NCBI GenBank assembly: GCA_947499125.1
Contig: CANMMP010000003.1
Coordinates: forward strand, 310,001-374,000
DNA from: an uncultured Pontibacter sp.
GTDB lineage: Bacteria; Bacteroidota; Bacteroidia; Cytophagales; Hymenobacteraceae
Length of the DNA: 64,000 bases
Reading direction: 5' to 3'
In this document: positions 53,732 through 62,964 of the stretch, piece after piece
How the letters are laid out: each line of letters opens with the position of its first letter
How positions within the stretch are numbered: the first letter of the stretch is position 1
Notes under the pieces: model-generated
Told to the model about the DNA's origin: nothing
The model's input: the letters and a program-made list of their open reading frames with translations, nothing else
Database searches by the model: none
Program-made: the position numbers and the translations under genes

Positions 53732-56572
53732 TTAATGCGCCTCCAGCCAGTTTTCGCCTACACCCAGGCCAACTTCCATGGGCACGCTAAGCGGCAGGGC
53801 GTTCGTCATCAGTTCTACAATTTTAGGCGTAACTATTTCCACTTCCTCTTTCGGAGTGTCAAACAGTAATTCGTCATGCACCTGCAGTATCATGCGGGTC
53901 TTCAGGTTTTCCTGCTTCAGGTACTCGTGTATGTTTATCATCGCTATTTTGATGATGTCGGCTGCTGTGCCTTGTATTGGTGCGTTAATGGCGTTACGCT
54001 CGGCAAACCCACGGATGTTCTGGTTGCGGGAGTTGATATCGCGGAGATAGCGGCGGCGGCCAAGTAAGGTTTCCACATATTCATCATCACGGGCTTTCTC
54101 AATGGCGTTGTCCATGTATTCTTTTACAGCCGGAAATTCCTGGAAATAGGCTTCGATGATATCAGCAGCTTCGCGGCGCGGAATGCTTAAGCGCTCTGCC
54201 AGACCAAATGCCGAAATACCGTAAATGATACCGAAGTTGATAGTTTTAGCTTTACGACGCATCTCGCTGTCTACTTTATCAAGTGGCACGTGAAACACTT
54301 TGCTTGCCGTAGAGGCGTGAATATCCAGTCCGTTCTTAAAGGCTTCCTTCATAGTCGGGTCGCCACTAAAATCGGCCATAATGCGGAGCTCTATCTGCGA
54401 GTAGTCGGCAGAGATGAGCAGGTGCTTACTGTCGCGTGGCACAAAAGCCTTACGTATCTCGCGTCCACGTTCGGTGCGTACCGGTATGTTCTGCAGGTTA
54501 GGGTTGGTAGAGCTCAGTCGGCCGGTAGCGGTTACTGCCTGGTTAAACGAAGTATGCACACGGCCATCCAATTCGCAAACAAGCTGCGGCAGCGCATCCA
54601 CGTACGTCGATTTTAGTTTGGTAAGCTGGCGATGGTCCAGTATCAGGCGTACAATTTCGTGCTCGCCGGCCAGTTTAGACAGGATCTCTTCGCCAGTGGC
54701 ATGCTGGCCTGTTTTGGTCTTTTTAACCTTACTTTTGCCTTGTAGCTCCAGCTTATCAAATAATATCTCGCCCAACTGCTTCGGCGACCCGATGTTGAAC
54801 TGCTCTCCGGCAATCTCAAAAATGCGCTTCTCCAGCTTAATTATCTCGCTCTCCAGCTGCGTCGAAATATCTGCCAGCGCATCCGAGTCTATTGTTATAC
54901 CTTCGCGCTCCACATCAGAGAGCACCTGCACCAGCGGCGTTTCCACTTCATGGAACAGCTTCATCAGGTTGCGTTCCTGCAGCAGTGGCTCAAAGTATAG
55001 TTTCAGGCGCAGCGTTATATCGGCATCTTCGCAGGCGTAGTCCTTCACCTCTTCCGGTGTCAGATCGGCCATCGTTTTCTGGTTCTTCCCTTTCGGGCCT
55101 ATCAGGTCGGTTATTGGTATAGGCGTATAGTTGAGGTACGTTTCCGAGAGCACGTCCATGTTATGGCGCATTTCGGGCTCCAGTAGGTAGTGCGCGAGCA
55201 TGGTATCAAAGAGCGGACCCTGCACTTCTACGCCATAGTTCTTCAGCACCATAATGTCGTACTTAATGTTCTGGCCAATTTTTAAGGTAGCCGGATTCTC
55301 GAGTACATTTTTATAAAGACCAACTATACGTAGTGTTTCTCCTTTATCGTTTGGCGGTACCGGAATATAGTAAGCTTCGCCGGCACGGTAACTGAACGAC
55401 ATGCCTACCAGTTTTGCCGTTATCGGGTCGATGCCTGTGGTTTCGGTGTCAAAAGAAATTTCTTCCTGCTTTTCTAAGTAATTTACAAGGCTCTCGTGCA
55501 GTTCGGGGGTGTTTATAAGCTGGTAATCGGCAAGGGAGTTCTGGAAGCTGCGCATTGTCACTGGCGCTGCATCAGCTATAGTTTCGTCGGCAGGCGCTTC
55601 CACAGCCCCAAATAGTGAGGTCTGGCCTGCATCGGTAGCTTTGCCGCGTTTTGTAGTTTTAGAGGCTACGCTTGCCGCCGCTGCTGCCATGGGTTGCCCA
55701 AGTACACGCTGCGCCAGTTGTCGGAATTCCAGTTCGTTAAATAAACTGATCAGTTGTTCTTCGTTCGGTGCATCGCAGTGCAGGCCTTCTTCGCTAAACT
55801 CAAGCGGTACATCGCAGTGTATAGTTGCCAGTTCTTTCGACATCAGGCCCTGGTCAGCGAAGTTTTCTACGTTCTCTTTCTGTTTGCCTTTCAACTCATG
55901 CGAGTTAGCGATCAGGTTCTCAACAGAACCATATTTCTGGATTAGCGCCTTTGCGGTTTTTTCGCCAATACCCGGTATACCCGGAATGTTATCCACGGCA
56001 TCGCCCTGCAAGCCAAGTATATCTATCACCTGCTCTACACGCTCAATTTCCCATTTCTCCAGCACCTTGTTCACATCCCAGATATCGATGGCGTTGCCCA
56101 TAAAGGCTGGCTTATACAGGAAGACATGCTCCGTTACCAGCTGGCAGTAATCTTTATCGGGCGTCATCATGTACACATCAAAACCGGCTTTTTCTGCTTT
56201 AACAGCCATAGTTCCGATAATGTCGTCGGCTTCGTAGCCATCTAAAATGAGCACCGGTATGTTAAAGGCTTCTACAATTTTTTTGCAGTAAGGTATAGCC
56301 ACCGAAATATCTTCGGGCATTGCCTGGCGGTTAGCTTTATATTCGGCAAAGCTATCGTGACGGAAAGTTTTGGCAGCCGAGTCGAAGGCAACCCCTATGT
56401 GCGTGGGTTTCTCTTTTTGCAGCACCTCTACCAGTGTGTTGGTAAAGCCGAGCGCTGCGCCCGTATTCATTCCTTTTGAGTTTATTCTGGGATTCTTGCT
56501 GAAGGCAAAATGAGCTCTATAGATCAGGGCCATGGCATCCAGCAGGAATAATTTTTTACGTGGTTCGCTCAT
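53732..56572 (-). CDS. polA: DNA polymerase I
   Basis: A 946-residue three-domain polymerase for Okazaki fragment processing and repair. The 5'-3' exonuclease (about 1-290) has FLLDAMALIYRAHFAF, DGYEADDIIGT and LQGDAVDNIPGIPGIG. The 3'-5' proofreading domain (about 340-530) seems intact: FDTETTG (Exo I), QNIKYDIMVLKNYG (Exo II) and YACEDADITLRL (Exo III). The polymerase domain has TGRLSSTNPNLQNIP, motif A SADYSQIELRIMA, motif B RRKAKTINFGIIYG with Phe at the sugar-selecting site, and motif C LQVHDELLFD. An insertion of about 40 residues rich in Ala/Thr joins the first two domains (SVASKTTKRGKATDAGQ). It sits between long mirror-image repeat arms. Confidence 0.96.
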   Translation of the reverse strand: MSEPRKKLFLLDAMALIYRAHFAFSKNPRINSKGMNTGAALGFTNTLVEVLQKEKPTHIGVAFDSAAKTFRHDSFAEYKANRQAMPEDISVAIPYCKKIVEAFNIPVLILDGYEADDIIGTMAVKAEKAGFDVYMMTPDKDYCQLVTEHVFLYKPAFMGNAIDIWDVNKVLEKWEIERVEQVIDILGLQGDAVDNIPGIPGIGEKTAKALIQKYGSVENLIANSHELKGKQKENVENFADQGLMSKELATIHCDVPLEFSEEGLHCDAPNEEQLISLFNELEFRQLAQRVLGQPMAAAAASVASKTTKRGKATDAGQTSLFGAVEAPADETIADAAPVTMRSFQNSLADYQLINTPELHESLVNYLEKQEEISFDTETTGIDPITAKLVGMSFSYRAGEAYYIPVPPNDKGETLRIVGLYKNVLENPATLKIGQNIKYDIMVLKNYGVEVQGPLFDTMLAHYLLEPEMRHNMDVLSETYLNYTPIPITDLIGPKGKNQKTMADLTPEEVKDYACEDADITLRLKLYFEPLLQERNLMKLFHEVETPLVQVLSDVEREGITIDSDALADISTQLESEIIKLEKRIFEIAGEQFNIGSPKQLGEILFDKLELQGKSKVKKTKTGQHATGEEILSKLAGEHEIVRLILDHRQLTKLKSTYVDALPQLVCELDGRVHTSFNQAVTATGRLSSTNPNLQNIPVRTERGREIRKAFVPRDSKHLLISADYSQIELRIMADFSGDPTMKEAFKNGLDIHASTASKVFHVPLDKVDSEMRRKAKTINFGIIYGISAFGLAERLSIPRREAADIIEAYFQEFPAVKEYMDNAIEKARDDEYVETLLGRRRYLRDINSRNQNIRGFAERNAINAPIQGTAADIIKIAMINIHEYLKQENLKTRMILQVHDELLFDTPKEEVEIVTPKIVELMTNALPLSVPMEVGLGVGENWLEAH

Positions 56573-56641
56573 AGTATAAAGGTAGCGTGTGGGGTTAATA
56601 TCTGCAAATATGGTACGGATAGCAGGAGGTTTATAGTTTTT

Positions 56642-57368
56642 CTTTTGTCATTTCGAGCGTTATTCGAGAAATCTTATCTGGCTTTTAGTTGAAGACCATT
56701 GTAACCTGAAACAAGCAGTTTCTTTCATAGCTACTACTTATCCTGGGAGCTCTACTTGCCTACAGTTTTATAGTTTGCTTTGTGCGCTCACGGCCGCGAG
56801 GCCCCGCCTTCGGGCATCGCGCGGTGTACATTTCCTTTGCTCGTACCTCGCAATGCCTGCGGCACCAGAAATCTACAAGGCGCTCAACCCAAAGACTGGA
56901 AAGTTTCTCATAGCAAACGCTTTTTATAGCGTGAACTGTTAAGCTCCGACTTTTCTCGTGGCTATACTTCCGTAGGGACAGGTCGCGACCTGTCCGCTCT
57001 TAGACTGTAACTATAGAACTAAAACTGGTGAGACAGTATTGGCAGAACTGGCCCCTTGAGGACAAGTGAGAACGGGAGTTCGAAACTTGCGGCCGTAGGT
57101 CATAGGGGTGATTGGACCACAGCAACTATAGAACACCTTATACAAACCATACCTACAGCAGAAAATTCCCCTCCTCGGAGGGGCAGGGGTGGGTTTATAC
57201 TTTAGCCCAAGCTACTGCCAAGCCTGTCCCTCCGGGCCAGTTAAGTCAGGAGACTCAACACCACCCTAAGTAACGGGTCTGGAGACTCGCGCCAGGATTA
57301 CCAACTATAAAACTTTAACTCTAAAGAAGCTCCCTCTCCTGTTCTTAGGAGAGGGCTGGGGTGAGGTA
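56642..57368. repeat. Right arm of a long inverted repeat flanking polA
   Basis: The mirror of 53158-53668. From inside to outside: TCATTTCGAGCG/TTCGAGAAATCTT and TAGTTGAAGACC block (56648-56715); a 255-nt segment without a left-arm counterpart (56716-56970); the perfect palindrome GGACAGGTCGCGACCTGTCC (56976-56995); TATAGAACTAAAACT; the palindrome CCCCTCCTCGGAGGGG (57168-57183) followed by CAGGGGTGGG; the 108-nt conserved block (57188-57295); and a CTCTCCTGTTCTTAGGAGAG-GGCTGGGGTGAGG element (57333-57367). No gene is seen in 56573-57430. Confidence 0.8.
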
Positions 57369-57370
57369 AA

Positions 57371-57406
57371 ACAAAAAGGAGACAAAGCCTGAGCCTTATC
57401 TCCTTT
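57371..57406 (-). terminator. Terminator after the LemA-TPM operon
   Basis: On the minus strand AAAGGAGA (57399-57406) pairs with TCTCCTTT (57375-57382) and is followed by TTGTTTT. It lies 25 nt past the stop of the TPM gene. Confidence 0.65.
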
Positions 57407-57430
57407 CAAATTGATTCTATTTAAAAAAGA

Positions 57431-58228
57431 TTACCAACTGCTGCTGGCACCGCCTCCTCCGAAAGAACCTCCCCCGAAACCGCCAAAACCGCCGCCTCCG
57501 CCACCGAAGCCGCCTCCACCTCCGCCAAATATACCGCCACCGGTACGGAAGGTACCAAAGCCGCCAGGTATAAATACTGGCCCGCCGAAGGTGCGGGAAT
57601 AACCTCTGCCACCACGGCCGCCACCGCCTCCTTTGCCAAACTTGGAAAGTATAAATAGCAGCAACAACGCAATAATAATGATGAACATGATGGATGGACC
57701 ACCTTCGCCATCCGCATTCGCCCTTGGATCGGCCTGGTACTCACCACTGGCCACGCTAATGATAAAAGACGTGGCTTCATCGAGCCCTTTATAGAATTCG
57801 CCCTGCTGGAAATTTGGCTTAAGTGTTCTTTCTGTAATGCGTTTGGCTATGGCGTCTGGTATAAGGTGCTCCATGCCGTAACCTGTTTGTATAGCTACTT
57901 TTCGCTGCTCAATGGCAACCAGTATTATAATGCCATTATCGAATTTTGCGGAGCCCACCCCCCAGCGCTCTCCAAGTTCGGCAGCATACTGGTTTGGGTC
58001 ATAATCTCCGATTGACTTTACTGTAACTATAGCTATCTGCGTAGATGTGGTGTCATTATAGTTTACCAACTTCTGTTCTAATGCAGTTATTTCTTCCTGG
58101 GTCAGAATATCGGCCATGTCGTTAACCAGGCGTGGCGGCGTTGGGCGTGGCGGGAAATCACTGTCCTGGGCAAAAGCCGAAAGACTAAAGCAACAAAGGC
58201 ACAGGAAAAGTATAAGGTGTTTTAACAT
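57431..58228 (-). CDS. TPM-domain protein with glycine-rich tail (YgcG-like)
   Basis: A 265-residue exported membrane protein. After a signal peptide (SLSAFAQ) comes a TPM domain (about 30-165; VNDMADILTQEEITALEQKL, DNGIIILVAIEQRKVAIQTGYGMEHLIPD), then one transmembrane helix (about 178-194; IMFIIIIALLLLFIL) and a glycine-rich C terminus (about 198-265) with long runs of Gly and Phe ending GGASSSW. The TPM (thylakoid/Psb32/MOLO-1) domain occurs in photosystem repair proteins and in bacterial membrane proteins; phosphatase activity has been reported for some members. It is the last gene of a LemA-TPM-TPM operon, 6 nt after the second TPM gene, which is a common arrangement. Confidence 0.87.
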   Translation of the reverse strand: MLKHLILFLCLCCFSLSAFAQDSDFPPRPTPPRLVNDMADILTQEEITALEQKLVNYNDTTSTQIAIVTVKSIGDYDPNQYAAELGERWGVGSAKFDNGIIILVAIEQRKVAIQTGYGMEHLIPDAIAKRITERTLKPNFQQGEFYKGLDEATSFIISVASGEYQADPRANADGEGGPSIMFIIIIALLLLFILSKFGKGGGGGRGGRGYSRTFGGPVFIPGGFGTFRTGGGIFGGGGGGFGGGGGGFGGFGGGSFGGGGASSSW

Positions 58229-58234
58229 GTCTTT

Positions 58235-58672
58235 TTATTCTCCGAAAGAGATATCGTCTTTAAGTTCGTTGATATCGCCTTCTTTGTTATAAGGGAAATG
58301 GGCTTTTAGCTGCTCGCCAGCCATGCGTATACCTTTAGCAAGGCCGGTGGCATATTGCTTTTGCTTAAAATGTTTAATCACCTCGGCAGTAATATCTTCC
58401 CAGAAATGGTCCGGAACGATGGCATTTATACCGGCATCGCCGAGTACGGCAAACTGATGATCTTTAATAGCAATATAAAATAGCACACCATTGCGCAGCT
58501 TGGTAAGGTGCATGTGTAGTTCAGCAAAAACTTCAGTGGCACGGTCCAGTACATCGCCCTCGCAATTATTCTCTATGTGCACACGAATTTCCCCGGACGT
58601 GTTCTGCTCCGCTTCCTGGATGGCAGCAATTATCTGCTGTTCATCTTCGGGGGTTATGGTATCTTTGGGCAT
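58235..58672 (-). CDS. Soluble TPM-domain protein
   Basis: A 145-residue protein that consists of a TPM domain only, with no signal peptide or membrane helix. Landmarks are IQEAEQNTSGEIRVHIENNC, LRNGVLFYIAIKDHQFAVLGDAGI and LAKGIRMAGEQLKAHFP. It lies between the LemA gene (90 nt upstream) and the membrane TPM gene (6 nt downstream). In this conserved operon the soluble TPM protein probably works with the membrane-bound one on the cytoplasmic side. The biochemical role is unknown. Confidence 0.87.
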   Translation of the reverse strand: MPKDTITPEDEQQIIAAIQEAEQNTSGEIRVHIENNCEGDVLDRATEVFAELHMHLTKLRNGVLFYIAIKDHQFAVLGDAGINAIVPDHFWEDITAEVIKHFKQKQYATGLAKGIRMAGEQLKAHFPYNKEGDINELKDDISFGE

Positions 58673-58762
58673 GGTTCGGATGGTTAAATGGTTGTTTAGT
58701 TAAATTGCTGATCATCAAGAGGAACAACAATTAAGCAACTCAACCATTAACAATTTTATACT

Positions 58763-59341
58763 TTAAAACTCTACCGTTGGGGCTTGCTGTGCACCTGCTT
58801 CTGCTTCAAAATAGCCTTTCTTCTCGAAGTCAAACCAACCGGCTATGATGTTGCGCGGAAACGAACGGATATAAGAGTTATAGTCCTGTACGGTCTCATT
58901 AAACTTGCGCCTTTCAACGGAAATGCGGTTCTCGGTGCCTTCCAGCTGTGCCTGCAGTTCCAGGAAGTTCTGGTTTGCTTTCAGTTCCGGGTACCTTTCT
59001 ACAGAAACTAATAATCGGCTAAGAGCGCCGGATAGCTCGCCTTGCGCCTGCTGGAAACGCTGAATGTTTTCCGGTGTCAGGTTATCCGGGCTGATGTTTA
59101 CGCTGGTGGCTTTAGCGCGGGCTTCGATTACCTGTGTTAAGGTTTCCTGTTCAAAATTGGCTGCGCCTTTTACAGTGTTTACCAGGTTAGGTATCAGGTC
59201 GGCGCGACGCTGGTAGGCATTTTGTACATTGGCCCAGGCAGCTTCTACAGTTTCATCTTTAGCAACCATTTCGTTGTAACCGCACGACGACTGCGAAGCC
59301 AGTACTACAAATCCGATCAGGTAGAATAATAATCTTTTCAT
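58763..59341 (-). CDS. lemA: LemA-family protein
   Basis: A 192-residue, mostly helical membrane-anchored protein. The N-terminal hydrophobic segment (LLFYLIGFVVLASQSSC, Cys20) may be a signal anchor or a lipoprotein signal. The family core follows: YNEMVAKDETVEAAWANVQNAYQRRADLIPNLVNTVKG, then AYPELKANQNF-type RYPELKANQNFLELQAQLEG and RRKFNETVQDYNSYIRSFP. LemA proteins are small with one membrane segment and a four-helix-like cytoplasmic or periplasmic body; function is not settled. It heads an operon with two TPM genes. Confidence 0.9.
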   Translation of the reverse strand: MKRLLFYLIGFVVLASQSSCGYNEMVAKDETVEAAWANVQNAYQRRADLIPNLVNTVKGAANFEQETLTQVIEARAKATSVNISPDNLTPENIQRFQQAQGELSGALSRLLVSVERYPELKANQNFLELQAQLEGTENRISVERRKFNETVQDYNSYIRSFPRNIIAGWFDFEKKGYFEAEAGAQQAPTVEF

Positions 59342-59535
59342 AAGTTTATGTTAGGTATAGGGTATACGTTGTTGTTATGCCAATGCGGCGTTATGAGTAC
59401 GAAATTACAGTATCATCGTTTAAAGTTACCGTTTTTATATTAACAATGTTTAATATACCAGCTAGCGCGCCTATATCAGGGGTTATACTTTAAACTATAG
59501 CTTTAATTTAATATATTAGCAGAAAAGTATAGTTT

Positions 59536-60537
59536 ATGAAAGCAGTAATTCCGGTAGCAGGTATAGGTTCGAGGCTTCGGCCGCACACACATACACAGCC
59601 CAAATCGTTGCTGCCGGTAGCAGATAATACTGTACTTGGCCACATTGTCGATCGCCTGCTGGAGGCCGGCATTACCGATTTCGTTTTCATTATCGGGTAT
59701 CTTGGCGAAAAGATCGAACACTATGTAACACAACGGTACCCGCAGCTAAATGCCGAGTTTGTGGTGCAGGAACCACGCGAAGGCCTCGGCCATGCGCTTT
59801 GGGTTGCCCGCCATACTTACGAGCACGAAGAGAGCATGCTGATCATGCTTGGCGATACTATAGTTGATTCGGACCTGCAACCTATACTGGAAGCGCCTTA
59901 CTCGGTGCTGGGAGTTAAAAAAGTAGCAAAGCCATCGCTGTTTGGGGTTACTGAAGTAGATAACGATGAGTTTATAGTTAAGCTTGTTGAAAAACCGAAG
60001 ATACCGAAGTCTAATTTTGCGCTGGTCGGACTTTACAAGATCGTTAACCCGAAAAAACTGGTAGCATCGTTGCAGCACCTGATAACCGAAGACCTGCGCA
60101 CACAAGGCGAATATCACCTGACCGATGCCCTGATGCACATGATAAAATCGGGCGAGAAAATGGTGAAGTGGAGAGTGGACCAGTGGTTTGACTGCGGCCG
60201 GAAAGATACGCTACTGGAAGCAAACGCACTGCTGCTGAACCGCCCGCACCTGCGCCACATCGATTACAGCCAGCAATTCCCGGGTTGCATCATTATTCCG
60301 CCCGTAACTATAGGCAGCGGTTGTACTATAGCTAACTCCGTTATCGGGCCTAACGTGGCCATTGGCGATAATACAACTATAACCAACTCTATACTTAGCA
60401 ATTCTATTATCGGCTCTTTTTCGGAACTACGCTACGCCGTTATGCACGACTCGATTATTGGTTCTGATGCCAGTTTTAAAGGGTTGAGCCATAGTTTGAA
60501 TATTGGCGATAGCACTGAGCTGAACTTTGGCCAGTAA
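59536..60537 (+). CDS. Sugar-phosphate nucleotidyltransferase with left-handed beta-helix
   Basis: A 333-residue enzyme. The nucleotide-binding signature is GIGSRLRPHTHTQPKSLLPV, with the catalytic-type Lys, followed by VVQEPREGLGHALWVA and LGDTIVDSD (metal Asp). After about residue 240 hexapeptide repeats form a beta-helix (IPPVTIGSGCTIANSVIGP and NSILSNSIIGSFSEL). The family makes NDP-sugars (dTDP-glucose, GDP-mannose or UDP-GlcNAc) from sugar-1-phosphates. The exact sugar cannot be assigned; no glycan cluster is adjacent. A membrane LytTR regulator gene begins 38 nt downstream and is probably co-transcribed. Confidence 0.87.
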   Translation: MKAVIPVAGIGSRLRPHTHTQPKSLLPVADNTVLGHIVDRLLEAGITDFVFIIGYLGEKIEHYVTQRYPQLNAEFVVQEPREGLGHALWVARHTYEHEESMLIMLGDTIVDSDLQPILEAPYSVLGVKKVAKPSLFGVTEVDNDEFIVKLVEKPKIPKSNFALVGLYKIVNPKKLVASLQHLITEDLRTQGEYHLTDALMHMIKSGEKMVKWRVDQWFDCGRKDTLLEANALLLNRPHLRHIDYSQQFPGCIIIPPVTIGSGCTIANSVIGPNVAIGDNTTITNSILSNSIIGSFSELRYAVMHDSIIGSDASFKGLSHSLNIGDSTELNFGQ

Positions 60538-60575
60538 GTATAGATAATAAATAACTATAGTATAAGCCGGAGTTT

Positions 60576-61430
60576 ATGTTCTCTTTTCTTTATCAGCCTT
60601 ATCCTGCCCGCGATCCGCGTTACTCCAGAGCCATTTTGCAGGCATTGCTTTCTGGTTTGCTGATTGCATTTATACTTATTGTGTTCCAGCCATTTGGAAG
60701 TTATAACTGGCAGCACCCTTATAAGAATGTTATACTTGGCGGCTATGGGTTGGTAGCTGTAGTAGGCAACCTGATCGACTTTGTAATTACTCAGAAGTTA
60801 TTCCGACCATACTTTACAGAGAGTAACTGGATAGTGTGGAAAGAGATCTTGCGTAACATGGCAGGTTTTGTACTGGCTGGTTTCTTCTGCGTGGTATATG
60901 GTTCTGCGGTGGGCTTCATGCCTTTCTCTCTTACCCAGATCGGTTATATGGTGGCAGTATGTTTTATGGTGGGCGCTTTTCCGGCAACTATACTTATCTT
61001 ACTGAACTATGCTTATCTCTCGCATAAGTATAGCGCACCCATTCAACCTGCACCACAACCACAAACTATAGTTACTCCCGATGAAGATGTACTTACCCTG
61101 GTAGCCGAAAACGAAAAAGACACTTTAATTATACCAGCTGATAACCTGCTATACATTGCCGCCAGCGATAATTATTGCACCGTGTTTCACATGGAAAACG
61201 AGAAGCTGAACAAAACACTTTTACGCAGCAGCCTGAGTCGCCTGGAAAGCCAGATAAACTATAGCCGCATCGTCCGTTGCCACCGGTCATACCTGGTAAA
61301 TCTGGATAAAGTAAGTTCTGTTTCGGGGAATGCACAGGGGTACAAACTATATGTAGATGTAGCGGCTGAGCCGGTACCTGTATCGCGGAGTTACAATGCG
61401 GTAGTAAAAGAGCAGATGATGGTTTGCTAA
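60576..61430 (+). CDS. Membrane-bound LytTR-domain transcription regulator
   Basis: A 284-residue protein. Four hydrophobic helices fill residues about 22-150 (LSGLLIAFILIVFQPFG, AVVGNLIDFVIT, MAGFVLAGFFCVVYG and AVCFMVGAFPATILILL), then a linker, then a LytTR DNA-binding domain (about 180-284; LIIPADNLLYIAASDNYCTV, RIVRCHRSYLVNL and VSRSYNAVV). No receiver domain is present. Such 4TM-LytTR proteins are membrane-tethered regulators that probably sense a signal in the membrane. Directly behind its stop lies a pair of 26-bp direct repeats, then an EreA/ChaN-like gene that could be its target. Confidence 0.88.
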   Translation: MFSFLYQPYPARDPRYSRAILQALLSGLLIAFILIVFQPFGSYNWQHPYKNVILGGYGLVAVVGNLIDFVITQKLFRPYFTESNWIVWKEILRNMAGFVLAGFFCVVYGSAVGFMPFSLTQIGYMVAVCFMVGAFPATILILLNYAYLSHKYSAPIQPAPQPQTIVTPDEDVLTLVAENEKDTLIIPADNLLYIAASDNYCTVFHMENEKLNKTLLRSSLSRLESQINYSRIVRCHRSYLVNLDKVSSVSGNAQGYKLYVDVAAEPVPVSRSYNAVVKEQMMVC

Positions 61431-61432
61431 CC

Positions 61433-61498
61433 ACCCCAAAAAGCTGCATTTCGCCCCTGTAGCTTGCAAAATACCCCAAAACCTTGCGTTTAAGCCCT
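61433..61498. promoter_or_regulatory. Phased direct repeat, possible LytTR operator
   Basis: Two 26-bp imperfect direct repeats, ACCCCAAAAAGCTGCATTTC... (61433-61458) and ACCCCAAAACCTTGCGTTTA... (61473-61498), share 19 of 26 positions and start 40 bp apart, close to four helical turns. They begin 3 nt after the LytTR gene stop and end 66 nt before the next start codon. LytTR proteins bind short direct repeats, so this is a good operator candidate. Confidence 0.55.
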
Positions 61499-61563
61499 TT
61501 TCTGAGCGGTGTGTTTTACCCGCTTATACCTTTGGCGTTATAATCATCAAACAAAAAAACGCC

Positions 61564-62877
61564 ATGAAAAAGACCTTGAAAAGAATCGCGCTTATCCTTG
61601 TAGCCACTCCGTTTGTGCTTGCTGCGGTAGCAACTATAGTTTACTTTACTTATGCCCTTTTAGCGGTAGGCGGCGAGAGCACGCAACACCAAACTTACCT
61701 GAAAAAGCACATGCAGGAAGTAAGTATAGGTGCTGAAAAATTCGAGATCTTTGACGAAGCCTTTTATAACAGCAAAGTAATAATGCTGGGCGAAGTACAT
61801 GGTTTTGCCATGCCGCAAGAACTGGACTTCGAACTACTAAAACACCTGAACCAGAAAACAGGCCTTACCCATTACTTAGCCGAAGTAGACCAAAGCCAGG
61901 CCTATTTCCTGAACCAATACCTAGCTACCGGCGATGAGAAACTGCTGGATTTTGTGTATCAGACGTGGGTAAATTATAACGCGCAATGGGCTAACAAAGA
62001 ATCGTACGCAAAACTGCAGAAGATCTATAATTACAACCAGACTCTGCCTGCTGCTAAGCAAATAATTATAGTTGGTGTAGATAGAATACAGGACACTAAT
62101 GTAACCAAGCGCCACTTGGCCGAACTGTTGCATACTGCCAACTATAAACCCGGCTCAGATGCTATAGTTGATTCACTGACGCAGCTTTTAACCGACAGTA
62201 CTACCGAGAATGAAGCCCTGCGAAGCTTTGCATCGAAAAACCTGACAACTGATCTCAACTTGTCGCAAACTATAGAAACAGAACTACAGCACATCTTTAC
62301 TAACCTGAACTACCAGCACGAAAGTATAGCCCGCGACAGCGTAATGTTCCTGAACCTGAAAAACCAGACCTATATCAACAACTAGCAGAACGAGCAATTT
62401 TATGGCATGTGGGGACTGATGCACACGTTACAGAACAAAGTAAACGGTGGTTATACTTCCTTTGCGGCACACTTAAAAAACAACCAATCGCCTTTCAAAA
62501 ACAAGGTGACAACTATAAACATTATGGCTACTGATAGCGAAAACATGATTCCGGCGGGGATGATGCCTAAGTCGATCAATAAAGGCTATGCTTATGTGAA
62601 CACCACTTGGGTAAACAGCGATGGCCCACTGGCGTTTGTGAATGGTATCAAAGATTTGAAAGCAGTTACAAAGGAAAACTCGATGGCAATTTTTAAACTT
62701 GATGCGGAAAACTCCCCTTACAAGTCATCATCCCTGCTTGCCAATACCAGCGTACTGATGCCCGGGCAGAGTGGCGTAAAGCCGGATACCGAAAACTCAA
62801 CGATAACAGAAGTTTGCCAATATGTGGTGCTGATCCGTAATTCTAAAGCTGCAACCCCTATAAAAGCCATGTTGTAA
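61564..62877 (+). pseudogene. Erythromycin esterase/ChaN-like protein, interrupted by an in-frame TAG
   Basis: A frame of 437 codons is continuous except for a TAG at 62383-62385 (codon 274). Upstream: a membrane anchor (ALILVATPFVLAAVATIVYF), then VIMLGEVHGFAMPQE, the first His/Glu pair of EreA/ChaN-like proteins, and LTHYLAEVDQSQAYFLN. The frame after the stop continues smoothly with QNEQFYGMWGLMHTLQNKVN, which carries the later conserved His and closes with EVCQYVVLIRNS. Since both halves match one family and stay in frame, this looks like one gene with a single nonsense change (TTG or CAG to TAG are single-base routes). It could instead be a sequencing error or a read-through gene. The start codon ATG at 61564 is clear. 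Confidence 0.8.
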
Positions 62878-62964
62878 GTATAAGTCTACAACCATGGCGC
62901 GAGCATTTTATCCAAATCCTATTCATTAACTTTTCTGGCAATGATATTAAGTTAGGAGAAACTG

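Noticed and set aside
57411..57602. Proline-rich 63-codon + strand frame
   Set aside because: It is the reverse strand of the glycine-rich tail of the TPM gene; Pro codons mirror Gly codons.
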